A DNA stretch of 64,000 bases from Palsa-504 sp963847965. Lineage in GTDB: Bacteria; Actinomycetota; Actinomycetes; Streptosporangiales; Streptosporangiaceae. Of the stretch, positions 36,563-45,276 are shown in pieces; positions within the stretch are counted from its first letter, which is position 1; every line of letters starts with the position of its first letter. The notes beneath the pieces are model-generated. The model was not told the DNA's origin and ran no database searches. It saw only the letters and a program-made list of their open reading frames with translations. A program made the position numbers and the translations under genes. The DNA lies in contig CAWKCG010000004.1 of the NCBI GenBank assembly GCA_963847965.1, forward strand, positions 98,895 through 162,894, written 5' to 3'.

Positions 36563-37270
36563 GTGACGAATCCGGCCAGCGGTAACGCATCCAGCGATGG
36601 GCCGCCCAAGCCGATCGCGGTGTTTCTGCTGGACGACCACGAGGTGGTCCGCCGCGGCGTCCGCGACCTGCTGGAGGCGGAGCCGGACATCCGGGTGGTC
36701 GGCGAGGCCGGCACCGCGTCCTCGGCGCTAGCCCGCATCCCGGCGCTCAAGCCGGACGTGGCCGTGCTGGACGTGCGCCTGCCAGACGGCGACGGGGTGT
36801 CGGTGTGCCGGGAGATCCGGTCCCGGATGCCCGAGGTCGCGTGCCTGATGCTCACCTCGTTCGGCGACGACGAGGCGCTGTTCGACGCGATCATGGCCGG
36901 GGCGGCGGGGTACGTGCTCAAGCAGATCCGCGGCACCGACCTGGTCGGCGCGGTGCGCACGGTGGCCTCCGGCCAGTCGATGCTGGACCCGCGCGCGGCC
37001 AGCCAGCTGATGGCGCGGCTGCGGGATCAGTCGGCCCGGCGCGATCCGCTGGCCGGGCTGTCGGCCCAGGAGCGCAGGATCCTGGAGCTGATCGGGGAAG
37101 GGCTGACCAACCGGCAGATCGGCGAGCAGATGTTCCTGGCCGAGAAGACGGTGAAGAACTACGTGTCGGCCCTGTTCGCCAAGCTGGGCATGGAACGCCG
37201 CACCCAGGCCGCCGCCTACGCGGTTCGCGTCTTCGGCGACCAGCACGACGGCGGGAGTCCCGGCGACTAG
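36563..37270 (+). CDS. DevR/DosR-like response regulator (NarL/LuxR family)
   Basis: The 235-residue regulator has a receiver domain (VFLLDDHEVVRRGVRDLLEA; phospho-acceptor Asp70 in VAVLDVRLPDGDG; Lys120 in YVLKQIRGTDL) and a C-terminal LuxR HTH. The recognition helix EKTVKNYVSALFAKLGMER is almost that of mycobacterial DosR, and the following RTQAAAYAV also fits. GTG 36563 has AGGAG 5 nt upstream; a longer frame to 36269 lacks conservation. A DevS-like kinase gene lies 0.7 kb downstream on the opposite strand. It probably controls the GGGACC-TT-GGTCCC boxes found across 36-60 kb, under hypoxia or redox signals. Confidence 0.9.
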   Translation: MTNPASGNASSDGPPKPIAVFLLDDHEVVRRGVRDLLEAEPDIRVVGEAGTASSALARIPALKPDVAVLDVRLPDGDGVSVCREIRSRMPEVACLMLTSFGDDEALFDAIMAGAAGYVLKQIRGTDLVGAVRTVASGQSMLDPRAASQLMARLRDQSARRDPLAGLSAQERRILELIGEGLTNRQIGEQMFLAEKTVKNYVSALFAKLGMERRTQAAAYAVRVFGDQHDGGSPGD

Positions 37271-37284
37271 GGACTTTGTGCCCT
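37269..37284. promoter_or_regulatory. DosR-like box upstream of PPOX-fold gene
   Basis: AGGGACTTTGTGCCCT begins inside the devR stop codon and lies 35 nt before the next ATG. GGGACTTTGTGCCC is the site closest to the mycobacterial GGGACTTTNGTCCC form. Confidence 0.7.
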
Positions 37285-37319
37285 TGGTCTGCCGCCTCGC
37301 TCCGGGCATCTTCTAGGTC

Positions 37320-37748
37320 ATGTACTCCGACGACTCGGCCCTGAAGCAACTGAGCAGGGATGAATGCCTCCGCTTGATGGCATCGGTGCCCGTGGGCCGG
37401 ATCATCTATACCCGCCAGGCGCTGCCCGCCGTGGAACTGGTCAACTTCGCGCTCGATAACGGCGACATCATCATCAGGACGGACCACAACGGCAAACTGG
37501 CCGCCGCGACCCGCGGAGCGGTGGTCGCGTTCGAGGCCGACAGCGTGGACACCGACCGCCAGATCGGCTGGAGCGTCACCGCCATCGGGCACTCGCACGA
37601 GGTCAACGGCCCGGACGAGATCGACCGGCTGGAGCGGATGGGCCTCAGCTCATGGGCGCCCGGGGAACGGGACCATTTCATCCGGATCTCGCCTGGGATT
37701 CTCCACGGCCGTCGGTTGTCAGCGCCCGGCTCCGAACACCTTCCCTGA
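37320..37748 (+). CDS. Pyridoxamine 5'-phosphate oxidase-fold (flavin-binding split barrel) protein
   Basis: The 142-residue protein shows the family start LSRDECLRLMASVPVGRIIY, the beta strands ALPAVELVNFALDNGDIIIRTD and the terminal HFIRISPGILHGRRL. These small PPOX-like proteins bind FMN, F420 or heme and are common in DosR-type regulons. It lies just after devR with a DosR-like box between. A second, internally deleted copy of this gene family lies at 52943-53114. Confidence 0.88.
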   Translation: MYSDDSALKQLSRDECLRLMASVPVGRIIYTRQALPAVELVNFALDNGDIIIRTDHNGKLAAATRGAVVAFEADSVDTDRQIGWSVTAIGHSHEVNGPDEIDRLERMGLSSWAPGERDHFIRISPGILHGRRLSAPGSEHLP

Positions 37749-37958
37749 CCGTGCCGGAGCGGCAGTGCGTATAGTTCCGCAGGAGAACGCGAGCAGCGTG
37801 CACGGGCTGATCTACTCCGGGTTCGGCGGGCGGACCGAGTTCGTCGCGTGGGTGCGCTGCACGTCACCGGGCGGAACAGGCGATCATCGTGCTGCCGTCC
37901 TGGCATCCAAAGGCGGACGTGTCCACCGTGGTGCCCAGGCGGAACGGCCCGGTGACCA

Positions 37959-39694
37959 TCAGTCGAGGGGAACGCGCCATTCCAGCCTGGTGCCTGGCGC
38001 GGAGGCGCCCGGTTCGGCGGGCCGAGGCAGAAGTTCGCCGCCGAGCTTCTCGGCGCGGCTGGCCAGGTTCCGCAGCCCGCTGCGCCTGCCGTCGGCCGGG
38101 ATCCCGGTCCCGTTATCGGTGACCTGGACGGTGAGGATCCTGTCCGCGCTGAGATCCACGGTCACGTCGACCCGGGTAGCTGCAGCGTGCCGGGCCGCGT
38201 TGGACAGCGCCTCGCGCAGCGCCGCAAGCGCCTGCTCCGCCACCTCCGGCATGATCTCGCCGCCCAGACCCGCCCCCAGCCGAAGCGAAGGGGCGAACCC
38301 GAGCAAGGGTGTCATCTCCTCGACCAGGCGGACGATGTCACCGCGCAGGTCCGATCGATCGGCAGCGTCCCTGGCCTGCAGCGCGAAGATGGTGGCGCGG
38401 ATGTCCTTGATGGTCAGGTCCATCGCGTCCACGGCGTTGGTGATCCGCATCGCGACCTCTGGCCGGGTGACCATCGGCATGGTGCCCTCCAGCGACATGC
38501 CGGTCGCATAGAGCCGCTGGATGACCAGGTCGTGCAGGTCGCGGGCGATCCGGTCCCGGTCCTCATACAGGGACAGCCGCTGGGCCTCGGCCCGGCTGGC
38601 GGCCAGCTCGAGCGCGACGCCGGCCTGGGCAGCGAACGAGGCCACCACGTCCGCCTGCGGCGAGCGGGAACGGTGCCGCGCCGTGCAGGCGCCCGACGGT
38701 GAGCACGCCGCGGACGTTGCCGGGTACGCCGAGCGGGAATACGATCGCGGGCCCGATCTGGCTCATCGCCCCGCGCGCCGCCGCGGCGGCTCGCTCGTCG
38801 GCGGCGAAGTCGGCGGACGTTACCGGCTCGCCGGTGGCGAGCACCCGCCCGGACAGGGACTGGCCGGCCGGAAGGACCAGGCCGCGCGCGGCGGCCGCGC
38901 CGTCGCCCTCGGCGTAGGTGATCGTCAGCCGGCGTCCCTCCTCGTCGGGCAGGGCGAGCACGACCAGGTCGGCGCCCGACAGCTCGAGCGCCTGCCGGGT
39001 GATGTCGGCCAGCACCTCGGCGGGCTCCGAGCCGGACAGCAGCCGGGTGGTGACCTCGGCGCTGGCCTGGATCCAGCGCTGCTGGCGGCGGGCCGCCTCG
39101 TACAGCCGCGCGTTCTCTACCGCCACGCCGGCCGCGGCGCCCAGCGCGACCAGCACCGCCTCGTCGTCCTCGGTGAACTCCCCGCCGCCGCGCTTGTTGG
39201 TCAGGTACAGGTTGCCGAACACCTCGTCGCGGACCCGTACCGGCACGCCGAGGAAGCTGCGCATCGGCGGATGCCCGTCCGGGAAACCCGAGGACGCCGG
39301 GTGGTCCGCCATGTTGGCCAGGCGCAGCGGCTGGGGGTCGTCGATCAGCAGGCCGAGCAGGCCGCGGCCCTCGGGCCAGTGGTGGATGCGCCCGATCTCG
39401 TCTCGGCTCAGGCCGACCGGGATGAACTCGGCCAGCCGTTTGCCCTCACCGATCACGCCCAGCGCCCCGTAGGATCGCGTCCACCAGGCCGACCGCGGTC
39501 TCGACTATCCGCCGCAGCGTGGACTCCAGGTCCAGGCCCGAGCCGACTGCGACGACAGCCTCCAGCAAGCCGCGCATCCGGTCCCTGGTGGCCAGCACGG
39601 CTTGCAGCCGTGCCTGCAGCTCGGCCAGCAGCTCGTCCAGCTGCAGATGCGGAAGCAGTTCGGGGCGGTTCCCTGCCTCAGGTTCCACCTGCAT
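37959..39694 (-). CDS. DevS/DosT-like GAF-GAF sensor histidine kinase (two apparent frameshifts)
   Basis: Three overlapping frames together make one 577-residue protein once two extra bases are removed (about 39470 and about 38658); mycobacterial DevS has 578. The order is a short N-terminal helix, GAF-A (ARYGALGVIGEG..., with FPDGHPPMRSFLGVPVRVRD), GAF-B (SADFAADERAAA..., IVFPLGVPGNVRGVLTVG), dimerisation and phospho-acceptor RDRIARDLHDLVIQRLYATG, and an ATPase domain (EALSNAARHA, VTDNGTGIPADG, GLRNLASRAEKLGG). The His in HPPMRSF lies in the region of the DevS heme ligand, so an oxygen/NO/CO sensor is likely. It is convergent with the PPOX gene. If the shifts are real, the kinase is dead. 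Confidence 0.85.
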
Positions 39695-39958
39695 GTCCCT
39701 CCCGCGGAGAACGCACCGTAAGGATATCTGGCGGCCCTAGCCGCGGCTAGGCGGGGGAACCACGGTCATTCAGGCAGGACGATCCCGCTGGAGAACACCA
39801 GCCGGTGGCCGCGCCGGGTCAGGCGCCGATGGCGATCAGTCCCGAGTGCGGCCACCATCGGGTCCTCCAACCTGCGGCCACGCCCTGGCGTAGCGACCAG
39901 CAATCCTGACAGTTCGAGGAAACCGCTGCGCCGCAGGTCACGACCAGGGTCGAAGGTT

Positions 39959-39974
39959 AGGGACCTTTGGCACC
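39959..39974. promoter_or_regulatory. DosR-like box upstream of CBS-BON gene
   Basis: AGGGACCTTTGGCACC lies 57 nt before the ATG at 40032; the left arm is perfect and the right arm weaker. The rest of the 39695-40031 gap shows no gene. Confidence 0.5.
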
Positions 39975-40031
39975 TCCGGACGTGAACTTGGTCTCTTCCG
40001 GACCTGGCAGGCGCCCGGCGAAGCTGACGGC

Positions 40032-40994
40032 ATGAACGCGAAATTCCTGCCTTCTTCGGTCAGAACAGGCACCCAACTGGCCTGCCGGCCGCTCGATGAC
40101 GCCATTCCGGAGCGCGAAGCGCCCGACGGCCTAGCCTGCTGCTGCCCGGCCCGGGCCACGGTGCGAGTGACCATGCCACCGACCCACACCCGGCGGCACG
40201 AGACCGACCTGCTGCTGTGCGGTCATCACTACCGCGCCTCACGCGCCGCCCTCGCGGCCGCGTACGCCGCGGTCGCGGGCCCTGCCCGGGACCAGCCCCG
40301 AGGTCGCGGCCTGGATCGGCGCCGGCTCGCTCGCGGCAGCGTGATCACAGTGCACGCGCGGGTCAAGGACATCATGACCACCCACGTCGTGGCGGTCGGG
40401 CCTGATGCGTCTTACCGGGAGATGACCACCGCGCTCCGGGCGCACCGGGTCAGCGGTCTTCCCGTCGTCGATGCCGAGGGCATCGTCATGGGCGTGGTAT
40501 CCGAGACCGACCTGCTGACCGGGCGGGCCAAGGCGGGACGTACGGCCGCCAACCTGATGACCCGCCCGGCCGTGACCACGAGCCCGGATGAACTTGTCAG
40601 CAGCGTGGCCCGGCTGATGTCCCGGCGCAAGCTCCGGCGGGTGCCGGTGGTCGACAGCCGGGGACACCTGGTCGGCATCGTCTGCCGATCCGATGTGCTC
40701 AGTGTTTTCAGCAGGCCGGATGAAGACATCCGCCGCGAGATCACCGAGGACGTGATCATGGACGGGTTCTTCACCGACCCGGCCCGCCTCACGGTGACCG
40801 TGAAGGACGGGATCGTCACGCTGGCGGGCGCTCCGGGCAGCGTCGTACTCGGCCGCAGCATCGCCGATCAGGTCCGGCATGTCGAGGGCGTGGTCGCGGT
40901 ACGGGATCGATTCACGTATCCGCTTGCTGACAAGGCCAGCTCGCGATCATTATGTCGATGGCATAAAACGGCAAGGAGGCCGGCATGTCAGTAA
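40032..40994 (+). CDS. CBS-pair/BON protein with a DUF7455-like N-terminal module
   Basis: The long frame has three parts. Residues about 30-80 contain a Cys/His module (CCCPARATVRVTMP, then ETDLLLCGHHYRASRAAL) like the small DUF7455 proteins. Residues about 110-235 hold two CBS domains (IMTTHVVAVGPDASYREM, VVDAEGIVMGVVSETDLL; LMTRPAVTTSPDELVSSV, VVDSRGHLVGIVCRSDVL). A BON domain follows (LTVTVKDGIVTLAGAPGS to FTYPL). The CBS protein alone could begin at GTG 40342 or 40357, in which case the N-terminal part is a separate DUF7455-like frame fused by loss of a stop. The CBS pair resembles the DosR-regulated Hrp1 of mycobacteria. The stop overlaps the next gene. Confidence 0.82.
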   Translation: MNAKFLPSSVRTGTQLACRPLDDAIPEREAPDGLACCCPARATVRVTMPPTHTRRHETDLLLCGHHYRASRAALAAAYAAVAGPARDQPRGRGLDRRRLARGSVITVHARVKDIMTTHVVAVGPDASYREMTTALRAHRVSGLPVVDAEGIVMGVVSETDLLTGRAKAGRTAANLMTRPAVTTSPDELVSSVARLMSRRKLRRVPVVDSRGHLVGIVCRSDVLSVFSRPDEDIRREITEDVIMDGFFTDPARLTVTVKDGIVTLAGAPGSVVLGRSIADQVRHVEGVVAVRDRFTYPLADKASSRSLCRWHKTARRPACQ

Positions 40995-41845
40995 AGCCCA
41001 TCGTGGCCGCTACGGACGGTTCAGAAGAATCACTGCGGGCGGTCGGCTGGGCCGCCCGGGAGGCCGTACTGCGCGGCGTCCCGCTGCGGATCGTCTCCGC
41101 CGCGACGCTGCTGCCCCGGATGGTCGGCGGCCACGCCATGTCCGGCTATGACACCGTGGCCGACACCATCCGCGAGCACCGGGACCAGGCCTTGGCCGCC
41201 GCGACCGAGCGGGCCACGAAGACGGCCCCAGGGCTGCTCGTCGACGCCGATCACCTGGACGGGCCGGTCGCCGAGGCGGTCACCGAGGCCGGCTCCGGTG
41301 CGCTGATGTTGGTCCTAGGGTCTCGCGGCAACGGCGCGTTCGCGGCGATGATCCTCGGGTCGGTCAGCCGCTACGCGGCCACCCACGCAGCCTGCCCGGT
41401 CGTGGTGGTCCGCGAGGCGGCCGAGTCCGCCTACCGGCAGGTGGGCATCGGCATCGGCGACCTGGAGAATAGCGCCTCCCTGACCTTCGCCTTCGAGGAG
41501 GCGGCGCTGCGCAAGGCCAGCCTGATCGCCATCCACTCCTGGCACCAGCCTGATTTCGATAGCTCACGCGCGGGGTCGTTCTTCGCCGAACCCGAGCGCT
41601 ACGTCGCCGAGACGGAAACGGCTAAGCGCCTTCAGCAGTTGATGGACAACTGGCGGGCCAAGTATCCAGACGTCCCGGTCAGCCAGGACGTTGTCCACGG
41701 CCATCCGGGCCGGGCGCTGGTCGGCCTGTCGGCCCGCGCCGACCTGGTGGTTCTCGGCAGGCGGTCCGAGCACCACGGTCCCGCTTCGGTCATGAATGCC
41801 GTGCTTAACCACGCGCACGGCCCTGTCGTTACCGTCCCTTCCTGA
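40985..41845 (+). CDS. Tandem universal stress protein (two UspA domains)
   Basis: The 286-residue protein has two Usp domains. The first begins PIVAATDGSEESLRAVGWAAREA and keeps the ATP-binding pattern GSRGNGAFAAMILGSVS. The second (VGIGIGDLENSASLTFAFEEA) has a degenerate loop GRRSEHHGPASVMNAV. The architecture is the same as the tandem Usp proteins of the mycobacterial DosR regulon (Rv2623/Rv2005c type). It is coupled to the CBS-BON gene by a 10-nt overlap, with AAGGAGG before the ATG. Confidence 0.92.
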   Translation: MSVKPIVAATDGSEESLRAVGWAAREAVLRGVPLRIVSAATLLPRMVGGHAMSGYDTVADTIREHRDQALAAATERATKTAPGLLVDADHLDGPVAEAVTEAGSGALMLVLGSRGNGAFAAMILGSVSRYAATHAACPVVVVREAAESAYRQVGIGIGDLENSASLTFAFEEAALRKASLIAIHSWHQPDFDSSRAGSFFAEPERYVAETETAKRLQQLMDNWRAKYPDVPVSQDVVHGHPGRALVGLSARADLVVLGRRSEHHGPASVMNAVLNHAHGPVVTVPS

Positions 41846-42011
41846 GATAGCCAGCTGAAGCCCAGGCGTTCAGCGGGTGACAAAGCATGCCCGCCTCGCC
41901 GTCCAGCAGCGCCTGGGCGTCAGCCATCTAACCAATGGCTGCGGGCTTCGCTGTTGCCTCGACGAAGCGGCAGACGATCGATCTCCTTGAGCAGGCTGCG
42001 CCCGCCCAGGT

Positions 42012-42431
42012 TCATGCCGGGTCTCTTTCGATCGGGCAGGTCATGCAGCGGGGTCCGCCGCGGCCGCGCCCGAGTTCGCTGCCGGCGATGGTGACGACCT
42101 CGATGCCGTGCTTGCGCAGCATGGTGTTGGTGGCGACGTTGCGCTCGTAGCCCATGATGACGCCGGGCGCCACGGCGAGGTAGTTGACTCCGTCGTCCCA
42201 CTGCTCACGCTCGGCCGCCCGGATATCCTCGTCGGTCCTCAATACGGTGACCTTGTCCACCCCGAGCACGTCGGCGACCGTCTCCCACAGGTCGCGGTTG
42301 CGGGTCAGCGACACGGTGCGGTCGTCCCCGTTCGGGGTCAGCGTCCAGGACCGGAGCTGCCGTTCCAGGTACGGGTACTGGACGAAGGCGTCGCGGTCGA
42401 TCATCGTCATAACCGTGTCCAGGTGCATCAT
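42012..42431 (-). pseudogene. C-terminal remnant of arginine deiminase
   Basis: The 139-residue frame begins MMHLDTVMTMIDRDAF and ends GRGRGGPRCMTCPIERDPA. It contains the arginine deiminase HLDT block and the catalytic Cys (GPRCMTCP). Full enzymes have about 400 residues; the N-terminal two thirds with the Asp/Glu/His partners are missing. The upstream DNA to 42837 has no matching coding sequence. Most likely a decayed arcA. Confidence 0.8.
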
Positions 42432-42550
42432 GGCGCGGGGCCGACAAGTGATGACATGGAATCCTCCTCCCGAGTGCCGACCAGATGCACGCCAGTGACC
42501 CGATCGGCTCGTTGCGCGACCAGCATGCGTACGAGGCGATCAGCGGCGTT

Positions 42551-42566
42551 AGGGACGCAAGTCCCT
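42551..42566. promoter_or_regulatory. DosR-like palindrome
   Basis: AGGGACGCAAGTCCCT has perfect 6-bp arms (AGGGAC/GTCCCT) at the DosR spacing. It lies in the 406-nt gap between the arginine deiminase remnant and the universal stress gene, 119 nt before the remnant's present start on the minus strand and 271 nt before the plus-strand gene. No other gene is seen in this gap. Confidence 0.6.
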
Positions 42567-42689
42567 GATCACCTGGCGGAAAGGCACCCGTAACGAAAGC
42601 CTCTGACCAGGGATAACTAGCGACATGGAGATCGCGTAGCTGGCTCTGGAGCTCCGGTCGGCGTTGTACACCAGACGCAACCGTCCGGT

Positions 42690-42705
42690 AGGGGCGAAGG
42701 TCCTG
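42690..42705. promoter_or_regulatory. Possible DosR-like box upstream of universal stress gene
   Basis: AGGGGCGAAGGTCCTG matches the arms of the window's box family imperfectly and lies 132 nt before the ATG at 42838. Confidence 0.4.
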
Positions 42706-42837
42706 CCTTGACCTTGCTTCGGCCTCTGGCGTTCCGCATGATGCAGGAGTAAAAAGACCGTGAGGGAAAGGACATATAGTTTCCCATTTACCGGCTCGGC
42801 ATGAAGGGAACAAGCCGGTGTGTAGTCTGGAGGATCG

Positions 42838-43335
42838 ATGAGCAAGAACATCGTGCTAGCCGTCGACGCCGCGTCCCATGATCCGGTCCGGCACGTGGTG
42901 GCCGCCACGGAGATGGTACGCGACCTGAGCCGGGATAGCGGGGACCATGTCATCGTGCTGCACGTGAACGAGTTCGCCACCGGCCGCTTCGGACGGGTCC
43001 AGGTGGACAGCGGCGAGGGCCAGGGCGAGGCCGTGGTGGAGAAGATCGTGGCCGATCTGAAGGCGGCCGGGGTAAGCGCGGAAGGTGAGATCCGCGAGGC
43101 CAATTTGGGGCATATTGCGGCGGCCATCCTGCACGCGGCGCAAGACCACGACGCGCGCCTGGTGGTGCTCGGCTCGCACAGCCGCACCGACCTGCCCCGC
43201 ATACCGCTGGGCAGCGTGGCCAGCCGGCTGCTGCATATGGCCACCCGCCCGGTCCTGATCGTGCCCAGGCCCGACACCCACGCCGAACCGGCGCACTCGC
43301 CGACGGCCGCAACGGCCGCCGCGGCGGAGGGCTAG
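42838..43335 (+). CDS. Single-domain universal stress protein
   Basis: The 165-residue protein begins KNIVLAVDAASHDPVRHVV and has the Usp end LVVLGSHSRTDLPRIPLGSVASRLLHMATRPVLIVP. The ATP loop lacks the second glycine (GSHSRTDLPRIPLGS), so nucleotide binding is uncertain. The Ala/Thr-rich tail is unconserved. GGAGG precedes the ATG. Candidate DosR-like boxes lie upstream. Confidence 0.88.
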   Translation: MSKNIVLAVDAASHDPVRHVVAATEMVRDLSRDSGDHVIVLHVNEFATGRFGRVQVDSGEGQGEAVVEKIVADLKAAGVSAEGEIREANLGHIAAAILHAAQDHDARLVVLGSHSRTDLPRIPLGSVASRLLHMATRPVLIVPRPDTHAEPAHSPTAATAAAAEG

Positions 43336-43433
43336 CGCACCGGCCGGTGAACGACGGCGACCGGGCAGGGCGAATGGTGCAGCACCGTCGCCGCGACCGA
43401 GCCGAGGCTCATGCCGTCAAGGCCGCCCAGACC
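43332..43433 (-). pseudogene. C-terminal remnant of a second universal stress protein
   Basis: The minus strand reads GLGGLDGMSLGSVAATVLHH and SPCPVAVVHRPVR-stop, the typical last 33 residues of a UspA domain (GSVxxxVLxxxxCPVxVV). No Usp sequence continues upstream of 43433. The stop overlaps the end of the intact Usp gene on the other strand. Confidence 0.7.
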
Positions 43434-43496
43434 TCGTGAACCCGATCCTCTCGGTACAGACCGTTCAGCCGGGAAACGGATGACGGCTCGGTACGA

Positions 43497-44189
43497 CTAG
43501 AAGAGGGGACCCGGATAGAAGTAGGGACCAGGAGCGACTGGAGTGGGGGGAAGCGGGTAGTCAAGGCGATCCCGTACGGCCACCACGCCCTGCACGTGGC
43601 GGACCCGGCGAAGGACCTCGTGGCCGATCGAAATGGTCTCGGGAGTTCCTTCCAGGGTGACGATCCCGTCCTGGACGCCAACCCAGTACGAGCTCGGCTC
43701 GGAGAGGCGAGGGATCACCTGGTCGGTGATCTCCAGGCGGATCTCCTCGTCCGGGCGGTCGAAGACGGCCAGGAGGTCGGTACGGCTGACGATCCCGACG
43801 AGCCGGCCGGACGCATCGACCACGGGCAGCCGCCTGAGGCCGCGGGCGTACATCAGCCGCGCGGCGTGTTGGACCGTGTCGTCCGGGCTGACGGTCACTG
43901 CCGGGCTGGTCATCAGGTCGCCTGCGGTCACCCCGCCCGCCTTGTGGCGCTCCGTGACGTGCACCGTGGCGGCGATCAGTCCCCGAACGCCCTGGTATGC
44001 GTCTTCCAGGGCCTCCTTGACCAGCAGGTCCGCCTCGGAGACCACGCCGATAACCTTCCCGTTATCATCTACCACGGGAAACCCGCTGACTCCCAACTCG
44101 CGCAGCCTGGCGGCGATCTCCTTGAACGAGGTGGTCTTCCGCACCGAAACCGGATGGGCGGACATAACGTCCCTGACGGCGGCATTCAT
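43497..44189 (-). CDS. CBS-pair/BON domain protein
   Basis: The 230-residue protein has CBS domain 1 (VRDVMSAHPVSVRKTTSFKE, VVDDNGKVIGVVSEADLL), CBS domain 2 (LMTSPAVTVSPDDTVQHAAR, VVDASGRLVGIVSRTDLL) and a C-terminal BON domain (VGVQDGIVTLEGTPETISIG to LDYPL). The tail is Pro/Tyr-rich. CBS pairs sense adenine nucleotides; BON domains bind membranes or partners. It is one of three CBS-BON genes in this island. Its promoter region (44190-44334) shows no clear DosR-like box. Confidence 0.9.
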   Translation of the reverse strand: MNAAVRDVMSAHPVSVRKTTSFKEIAARLRELGVSGFPVVDDNGKVIGVVSEADLLVKEALEDAYQGVRGLIAATVHVTERHKAGGVTAGDLMTSPAVTVSPDDTVQHAARLMYARGLRRLPVVDASGRLVGIVSRTDLLAVFDRPDEEIRLEITDQVIPRLSEPSSYWVGVQDGIVTLEGTPETISIGHEVLRRVRHVQGVVAVRDRLDYPLPPTPVAPGPYFYPGPLF

Positions 44190-44334
44190 CGTTACTCAAC
44201 TCCGCGATCGTGACTATCTTCCGGCTTCCAGCCTTGCCGCAAGCGCGGCCATCGGGCAGGGTCGTTGGTCGTGCCTGGTCGGGAAGAAGGTCAGGAGCAG
44301 GGATAGCAAGGTGCCATCCGGCGGGGCTGTTCTG

Positions 44335-45276
44335 TCAGAACGTTCTCGTCCAGCGCCGGATGATGTACCGTGCCCCGCCCCGGACCAGTGGGTCGGTCTC
44401 GGCGATCTCCCGCGCCTGGTCTTCCGGCAGCGCCAGGATGATCATCCCGGCCGGGCGCGGCCGGTCCGGCTCCCTGGGCCGGCCGTCGTACGGCCCGGCC
44501 ATCAGCAGCACTCCAGAGTCCCGGAGCGAGCGCAGGAAGGCCGCATGCGCTTCGGCATCCGGGTCTTCGGGCAGGTCGTACAGTTCCACGACCGTGAACG
44601 ATTGCTGTGCGGGCCACGCCGCCCCTACCCGCTTGGCGGCATCGATCGACCCGTAGACGCCTTCTTCCAGGAAGAAGACGGGCCGGAGGCGGAAGTACTG
44701 GTCGGCCAGGGGCGAGCTGAGGCAGTCCTCGTCGATGGAGGCCGCTACGATCTGGCCGAAGATCACGACCTCCGCGCCTAGCCGGGTGACGGAATGGAGC
44801 TTGCACTCCAGATGGGCCCTGCACTCCCGGATCAGGGGCGGTGCCACCGCGCGCGCGGGCAGCAGGGACAGGCCCGAGCGCCGGATCCGTTCGGCACCGT
44901 GGGTGGCGGGCATGGCCCAGATGCGCTCGACCAGCGCTTCGGGCGGGAAGTTCACCACGAACTCCCCGGTCGCCTCGGCGTTCCGCGCCGTGGCATGGGA
45001 CCGGTGGCAGCCGAACGCCAGCACCGGCCCGCCGAAGGCCATCATGGAGATAAAGCTCTTGGGCGCGATGTTGGGCTCGCCTCGCGCGTCCACGGTCGAT
45101 ATCAGCACGATGGGGCCGGGCACGACGGACGGATGCCAGCCCGCCTTGTCCGGCGCGAAGGCGACTTTAGCCGCGCTCCCCGGCCCGGAACCCGACCGCC
45201 CGTCCTGCGCGGGCTGGCCGGGAGCGGCAGCGCCGTTGCCTGGCCCCGGCTTCTTCTGCAGGGCCTGGATATTCAT
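44335..45276 (-). CDS. Flavin reductase-like protein fused to a YCII domain
   Basis: The 313-residue protein begins with a Gly/Pro-rich tail of about 45 residues. A flavin reductase-type split barrel follows (VVPGPIVLISTVDARGEPNIAPKSF, FGCHRSHATARNAEATGEFVVNFP, VIFGQIVAASIDEDCL), and then a YCII-like ferredoxin-fold domain (FTVVELYDLPEDPDAEAHAAFL to MIILALPEDQAREIAETDPL). This fusion is unusual. The ATGA overlap with the baeRF gene places it third in the DUF1918-baeRF operon. A redox role is likely. Confidence 0.85.
   Translation of the reverse strand: MNIQALQKKPGPGNGAAAPGQPAQDGRSGSGPGSAAKVAFAPDKAGWHPSVVPGPIVLISTVDARGEPNIAPKSFISMMAFGGPVLAFGCHRSHATARNAEATGEFVVNFPPEALVERIWAMPATHGAERIRRSGLSLLPARAVAPPLIRECRAHLECKLHSVTRLGAEVVIFGQIVAASIDEDCLSSPLADQYFRLRPVFFLEEGVYGSIDAAKRVGAAWPAQQSFTVVELYDLPEDPDAEAHAAFLRSLRDSGVLLMAGPYDGRPREPDRPRPAGMIILALPEDQAREIAETDPLVRGGARYIIRRWTRTF

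Noticed and set aside
37749..37958. A plus-strand frame with ENASSVHGLIYSGFGGRTEF between the PPOX and devS genes.
   Set aside because: The start looks protein-like but the rest is not, no family was recognised, and it runs antisense into devS.
39695..39958. Possible gene remnant between devS and the CBS-BON gene.
   Set aside because: No frame on either strand shows a conserved pattern.
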